Below are positions 6,617-9,164 of a stretch of 9,164 nucleotides of DNA, piece after piece. Both the position numbers and the translations under genes were made by a program. The stretch covers positions 1-9,164 of the forward strand of contig JAJRWM010000017.1 of the NCBI GenBank assembly GCA_024276815.1. The letters are read 5' to 3'. The stretch's first letter is position 1. Each line of letters begins with the position of its first letter. Below the pieces are notes generated by a model that made no database searches, was not told the DNA's origin, and worked only from the letters and a program-made list of their open reading frames with translations. Source of the stretch: a bacterium. Its GTDB lineage: Bacteria > JACRDZ01 > JAJRWM01.

Positions 6617-8011
6617 TTACCTGAATAAAGCTTCCAGCATGGCCTGCGCTTTGTAGAACGTTTCCCGGAATTCGGAGGCCGGCTCTGAGTCAGCGACAAT
6701 CCCGCCGCCGACCTGAAGGTAAGCGTAGCCGTTTTGCATGACGATGGTGCGGATAATAATATTCAAATCCAGGTCGCCGGTGTAACTGATATAACCCAGA
6801 GAGCCGGTGTACGGACCCCTGGCGACGTTCTCAAGCTCGGCCAGAATCTCCATGCAGCGGATTTTGGGCGTGCCGGTTATCGTGCCGCCGGGGAAGACCG
6901 CTTCGAGCAAATCGAAAGCGTCCAGATCAGAGCGTAACTGGCCCCGGACGTTGGAGACGATATGAATCACATGAGAGTATTTCTCCAAAACCATCAGTTC
7001 GTTGACACGCACCGAACCATATTGACAGACCCGGCCGAGATCGTTGCGTTCCAGGTCCACCAGCATGACATGTTCCGCCCGCTCTTTTTCATTGAGAATC
7101 AACTCCCGGCCCAGCCGTTCATCATCAAGCCGGTTTTCCCCCCGCGGCCTGGTGCCGGCAATCGGCCGGGTATCCACCTGGCCGTCCGCCAGGCGCACCA
7201 ATCTTTCCGGTGAAGAGCTGACCAGTGCGAAATCCGGGTGGCAGAAAAGTCCGTCGTAGGGCGAGGGATTAATCTCTTTCAGCCGTTGATAGACATCGAG
7301 CGGAGTATCCGGCGACCTGGTTTTCAGCCGCTGGGAAAGGTTGGCCTGAAAAATGTCGCCGGCTTTAATATAATCTTTGAGCCGGCGGATTTTTTCGGCA
7401 TAGTTTTCCGGCTGGTAATTGGACTCAAAATCAGGACTGGTCCGCTTGTTTTTCGCCGGCGTCCCGGCGTCGTTAAATCCTGAAATCCGTTGGTGTAACA
7501 TTGCAATCTTTTGACCGACTTTTTCGTAGTGGTTAGCGTAATCGCCATGATGTGGTGAGACGATGACAATCGTGAGCGAATTTTCATCAGGGTCAAGGAC
7601 AATAAATTCCTCCACCAGGTAAAAACAGGCTTCCGGAATCCTGAGATCCGGTTCGTTCACCGGGATAATCTCAAAATGGCGGGCGAACTCATAGCTGAAA
7701 AAGCCAAACCAGCCGCCCTGAAAATCAGGCAGATCGGGATCTTTCCTGATCTTTTGGGAGTTTATTTTTTCTTTCAGGAAATCAAGGGGGCTGGTATTAA
7801 TTTTTTGCCATTTCCCGTTTGCCTTTACCCGTACCTGATCGCCATCGCTCTCCATGACCAGGCGGGGCTCAGCGCAAATATAATAGATCCCGCGGTCCAG
7901 ATGTTCGTCGGGGGGGTTGCGCAAGATAAAACTACAGGGAGCCGGCGAAAGAGCCTGGTAAACCAGAGCGGGCGAAAACCGAGGCGCGGGGAACCGTCGG
8001 CTGATAGGCAC
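6617..8011 (-). CDS. pabB: aminodeoxychorismate synthase component I (chorismate-binding enzyme)
   Basis: This enzyme aminates chorismate to 4-amino-4-deoxychorismate for folate synthesis, normally with a glutaminase partner (PabA/TrpG) that is absent here. From GTG at 8011 it has 464 residues. The chorismate-binding domain fills the C-terminal half: YIKAGDIFQANLSQR (214-228), PIAGTRPRG (283-291), HVMLVDLERNDLG (314-326), GGTITGTPKIRCMEIL (375-390), then TGSLGYIS...DLNIIIRT and GGGIVADSEPASEFRETFYKA (435-455). PabB is favoured over TrpE because the tryptophan-feedback LLES motif is not evident (SFILRN instead) and the C-terminal sequence is PabB-like. PIAGT has Ala where E. coli PabB has its Lys nucleophile, so TrpE is not excluded. 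The start is uncertain: GTG 8011 lacks a Shine-Dalgarno, and family-like sequence (DFDL before VPISRRF) continues upstream. Confidence 0.88.
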   Translation of the reverse strand: MPISRRFPAPRFSPALVYQALSPAPCSFILRNPPDEHLDRGIYYICAEPRLVMESDGDQVRVKANGKWQKINTSPLDFLKEKINSQKIRKDPDLPDFQGGWFGFFSYEFARHFEIIPVNEPDLRIPEACFYLVEEFIVLDPDENSLTIVIVSPHHGDYANHYEKVGQKIAMLHQRISGFNDAGTPAKNKRTSPDFESNYQPENYAEKIRRLKDYIKAGDIFQANLSQRLKTRSPDTPLDVYQRLKEINPSPYDGLFCHPDFALVSSSPERLVRLADGQVDTRPIAGTRPRGENRLDDERLGRELILNEKERAEHVMLVDLERNDLGRVCQYGSVRVNELMVLEKYSHVIHIVSNVRGQLRSDLDAFDLLEAVFPGGTITGTPKIRCMEILAELENVARGPYTGSLGYISYTGDLDLNIIIRTIVMQNGYAYLQVGGGIVADSEPASEFRETFYKAQAMLEALFR

Positions 8012-8061
8012 GAGATCAAAATCAGCGGCCCAGTTCCTGAAATCCCGGGGAGCGGGCGAAA

Positions 8062-8982
8062 TTAATTCTCTAATTTCTTGATACCCTTTTTAACCGCGTC
8101 AGCGGAAGCGGCCAGCGCGGGTTTCGCGGTTTCAGAGAGTTCGATTTCGACGATTTTCTCGACGCCGTTTTTGCCCAGGACAACCGGTACGCCGAGATAT
8201 ATACCGGAGAAACCATACTCTCCCTCAAGGTAAGCCGCGACCGGCAGCAGGCGCTTTTCATCATTAATAATAGCTTTCAGCATCTCCACGGCCGCCGCGC
8301 TGGGAGCGTAAGAAGCGCTGCCGGTCTTTAACAGTTCCACGATTTCCGCGCCGCCGAATTTAGTGCGGCTGATTATTTTCTCAATCTGGTCTGGGGCTAA
8401 AAACTGGGTAATGTTTATGCCGCCAACCGACGTAAACTCCATCAAGGGGACCATCGAGTCGCCATGGCCGCCCAGGACTAAAGCCTGGACATCCTGCACA
8501 CTTACGCCGACAGCTTCAGCGATGAAGGTACGCATCCGGGCTGAATCCAGAATGCCGGCCATGCCCATGACCCGGTTCTTGGGGAAGCCGGTAACTTTCC
8601 TTAAAACCTCGGTCATGATATCCAGAGGGTTGGTAACCATAATCAGGTAGGCATCGGGCGCCATTTCCTTGATTTGCCGGGCGATCCCGGTAATAATGGC
8701 GGTGTTTTTCTGCAGCAGGTCATCACGGCTCATGCCCGGTTTACGAGCCAGGCCGGCGGTGATGATCACATAGTCGGAACCTTCTATATCACGATAATCA
8801 TTAGTGCCGCGAACGCGCCGGCTTATCCCGCTTACCGGTAGAGACTCAGCCAGATCAAGCCCCTTGCCCTGGGGCAGACCTTCAACGATATCCATCAGTA
8901 TCACATCGCCCAAACCCTGTTCAACGATTCTCAGAGCGGTGGTCGCTCCAACCTGTCCCGCCCCATATACGGTTATTTTCAT
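8062..8982 (-). CDS. mdh: malate dehydrogenase, NAD-dependent (LDH-like type)
   Basis: The enzyme interconverts malate and oxaloacetate with NAD in the cytoplasm. The 306-residue length is typical of the LDH-like malate dehydrogenases of Firmicutes and other bacteria. The Rossmann motif GAGQVG is at 7-12. Asp31 after strand two indicates NAD over NADP. ARKPGMSR places Arg80 and Arg86 in the active-site loop; Arg80 occupies the position where lactate dehydrogenases have Gln, which supports malate specificity. LDSAR gives Asp146 and Arg149, and GGHGDSMVPL gives the catalytic His173. AAGGAG lies nine bases before the ATG. The isocitrate dehydrogenase-like gene ends 48 bases upstream, making a TCA-cycle pair. 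Its TAA directly abuts the region where the pabB frame must begin, so transcription probably continues into pabB. Confidence 0.97.
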   Translation of the reverse strand: MKITVYGAGQVGATTALRIVEQGLGDVILMDIVEGLPQGKGLDLAESLPVSGISRRVRGTNDYRDIEGSDYVIITAGLARKPGMSRDDLLQKNTAIITGIARQIKEMAPDAYLIMVTNPLDIMTEVLRKVTGFPKNRVMGMAGILDSARMRTFIAEAVGVSVQDVQALVLGGHGDSMVPLMEFTSVGGINITQFLAPDQIEKIISRTKFGGAEIVELLKTGSASYAPSAAAVEMLKAIINDEKRLLPVAAYLEGEYGFSGIYLGVPVVLGKNGVEKIVEIELSETAKPALAASADAVKKGIKKLEN

Positions 8983-9030
8983 CTCACGTTGCTCCTTTTT
9001 ACCTTAACGAGACAATTCTTCGCGAACCGC

Positions 9031-9164
9031 TTAAGCGACCCGGCTGGTTGAAGCCGCCGTGGGATCGTCTCGGTCGTCTTTCATATCATAGGTGACATCT
9101 TTTCTCCCGGCGATAATTTTAGCGATTGCGCCTTCCAGTCGGGCAGCGGCCTCTTTTTCACCAA
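9031..9164 (-). CDS. icd: isocitrate dehydrogenase family enzyme, C-terminal 43 residues (N-terminus off the right edge)
   Basis: The visible end reads EAAARLEGAIAKIIAGR, then VTYDMKDDRDDPTA and TSRVA before TAA. That order (helix, VTYD strand, DPTA, TS-x-V-A) matches the C-terminus of the isocitrate/isopropylmalate dehydrogenase superfamily. The MKxDRxDPTA stretch points to isocitrate dehydrogenase, which decarboxylates isocitrate to 2-oxoglutarate. Position next to mdh agrees. Family members usually continue TS-x-V-A-D-A-I, but here TAA falls at the Asp position. The frame then reads AVREELSR before a second TAA (9004-9006). Only the C-terminus is visible, so cofactor use and the exact subfamily are uncertain. 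Confidence 0.75.
   Translation of the reverse strand, partial: GEKEAAARLEGAIAKIIAGRKDVTYDMKDDRDDPTAASTSRVA

Noticed and set aside
6610-6699. 30-residue N-terminal extension of the GT39-like protein from an ATG at 6699
   Set aside because: It lies wholly inside the pabB 3' end in another frame, is polar and basic, and the ATG at 6609 sits immediately before the first membrane helix.
7676-8065. Plus-strand open frame of about 130 codons opposite the pabB N-terminus
   Set aside because: The opposite strand encodes clear chorismate-enzyme sequence; this frame has no ribosome binding site or domain.

Overview
The window looks like chromosomal DNA of an anaerobic, motile bacterium. Strong AAGGAGG-type ribosome binding sites, moderate GC content, a Firmicutes-style cheW and a YacP-type NYN protein fit a Bacillota lineage, perhaps Desulfotomaculum/Pelotomaculum-like. 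That placement is inference. No rRNA, tRNA, CRISPR array, transposase or phage gene is visible, and I see no convincing new multi-gene system. The interest lies in unusual gene ends, extragenic palindromes and two uncharacterised proteins.

Positions 1-1432 (minus strand) hold a chemotaxis pair: cheW, then the first 291 residues of a transmembrane methyl-accepting chemotaxis protein that runs off the left edge. The 74-base gap between them contains a possible 16-codon basic leader ORF whose stop overlaps the receptor start.

Positions 1433-1824 are a gene-free divergent region. It holds several hairpins and an 82-base imperfect palindrome that looks like a non-autonomous REP/MITE-type repeat.

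Positions 1825-4186 (plus strand) carry a polytopic membrane protein with C-terminal TPRs, probably GT-C-like, followed 22 bases later by a YacP/Rae1-like NYN-domain protein. Positions 4187-4321 form a short convergent spacer with nested inverted repeats.

Positions 4322-9164 are all on the minus strand. In transcription order they encode the C-terminus of an isocitrate dehydrogenase-type enzyme, malate dehydrogenase (mdh), a chorismate-utilising enzyme (probably pabB), a GT39-like membrane glycosyltransferase, and an unrecognised 221-aa protein with a possible degenerate nuclease-like core. The first four are tightly packed (gaps of 48, about 50 or less, and 7 bases) and probably cotranscribed. 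The icd/mdh pair is TCA-cycle metabolism and pabB feeds folate synthesis. The glycosyltransferase has no obvious functional link to them.
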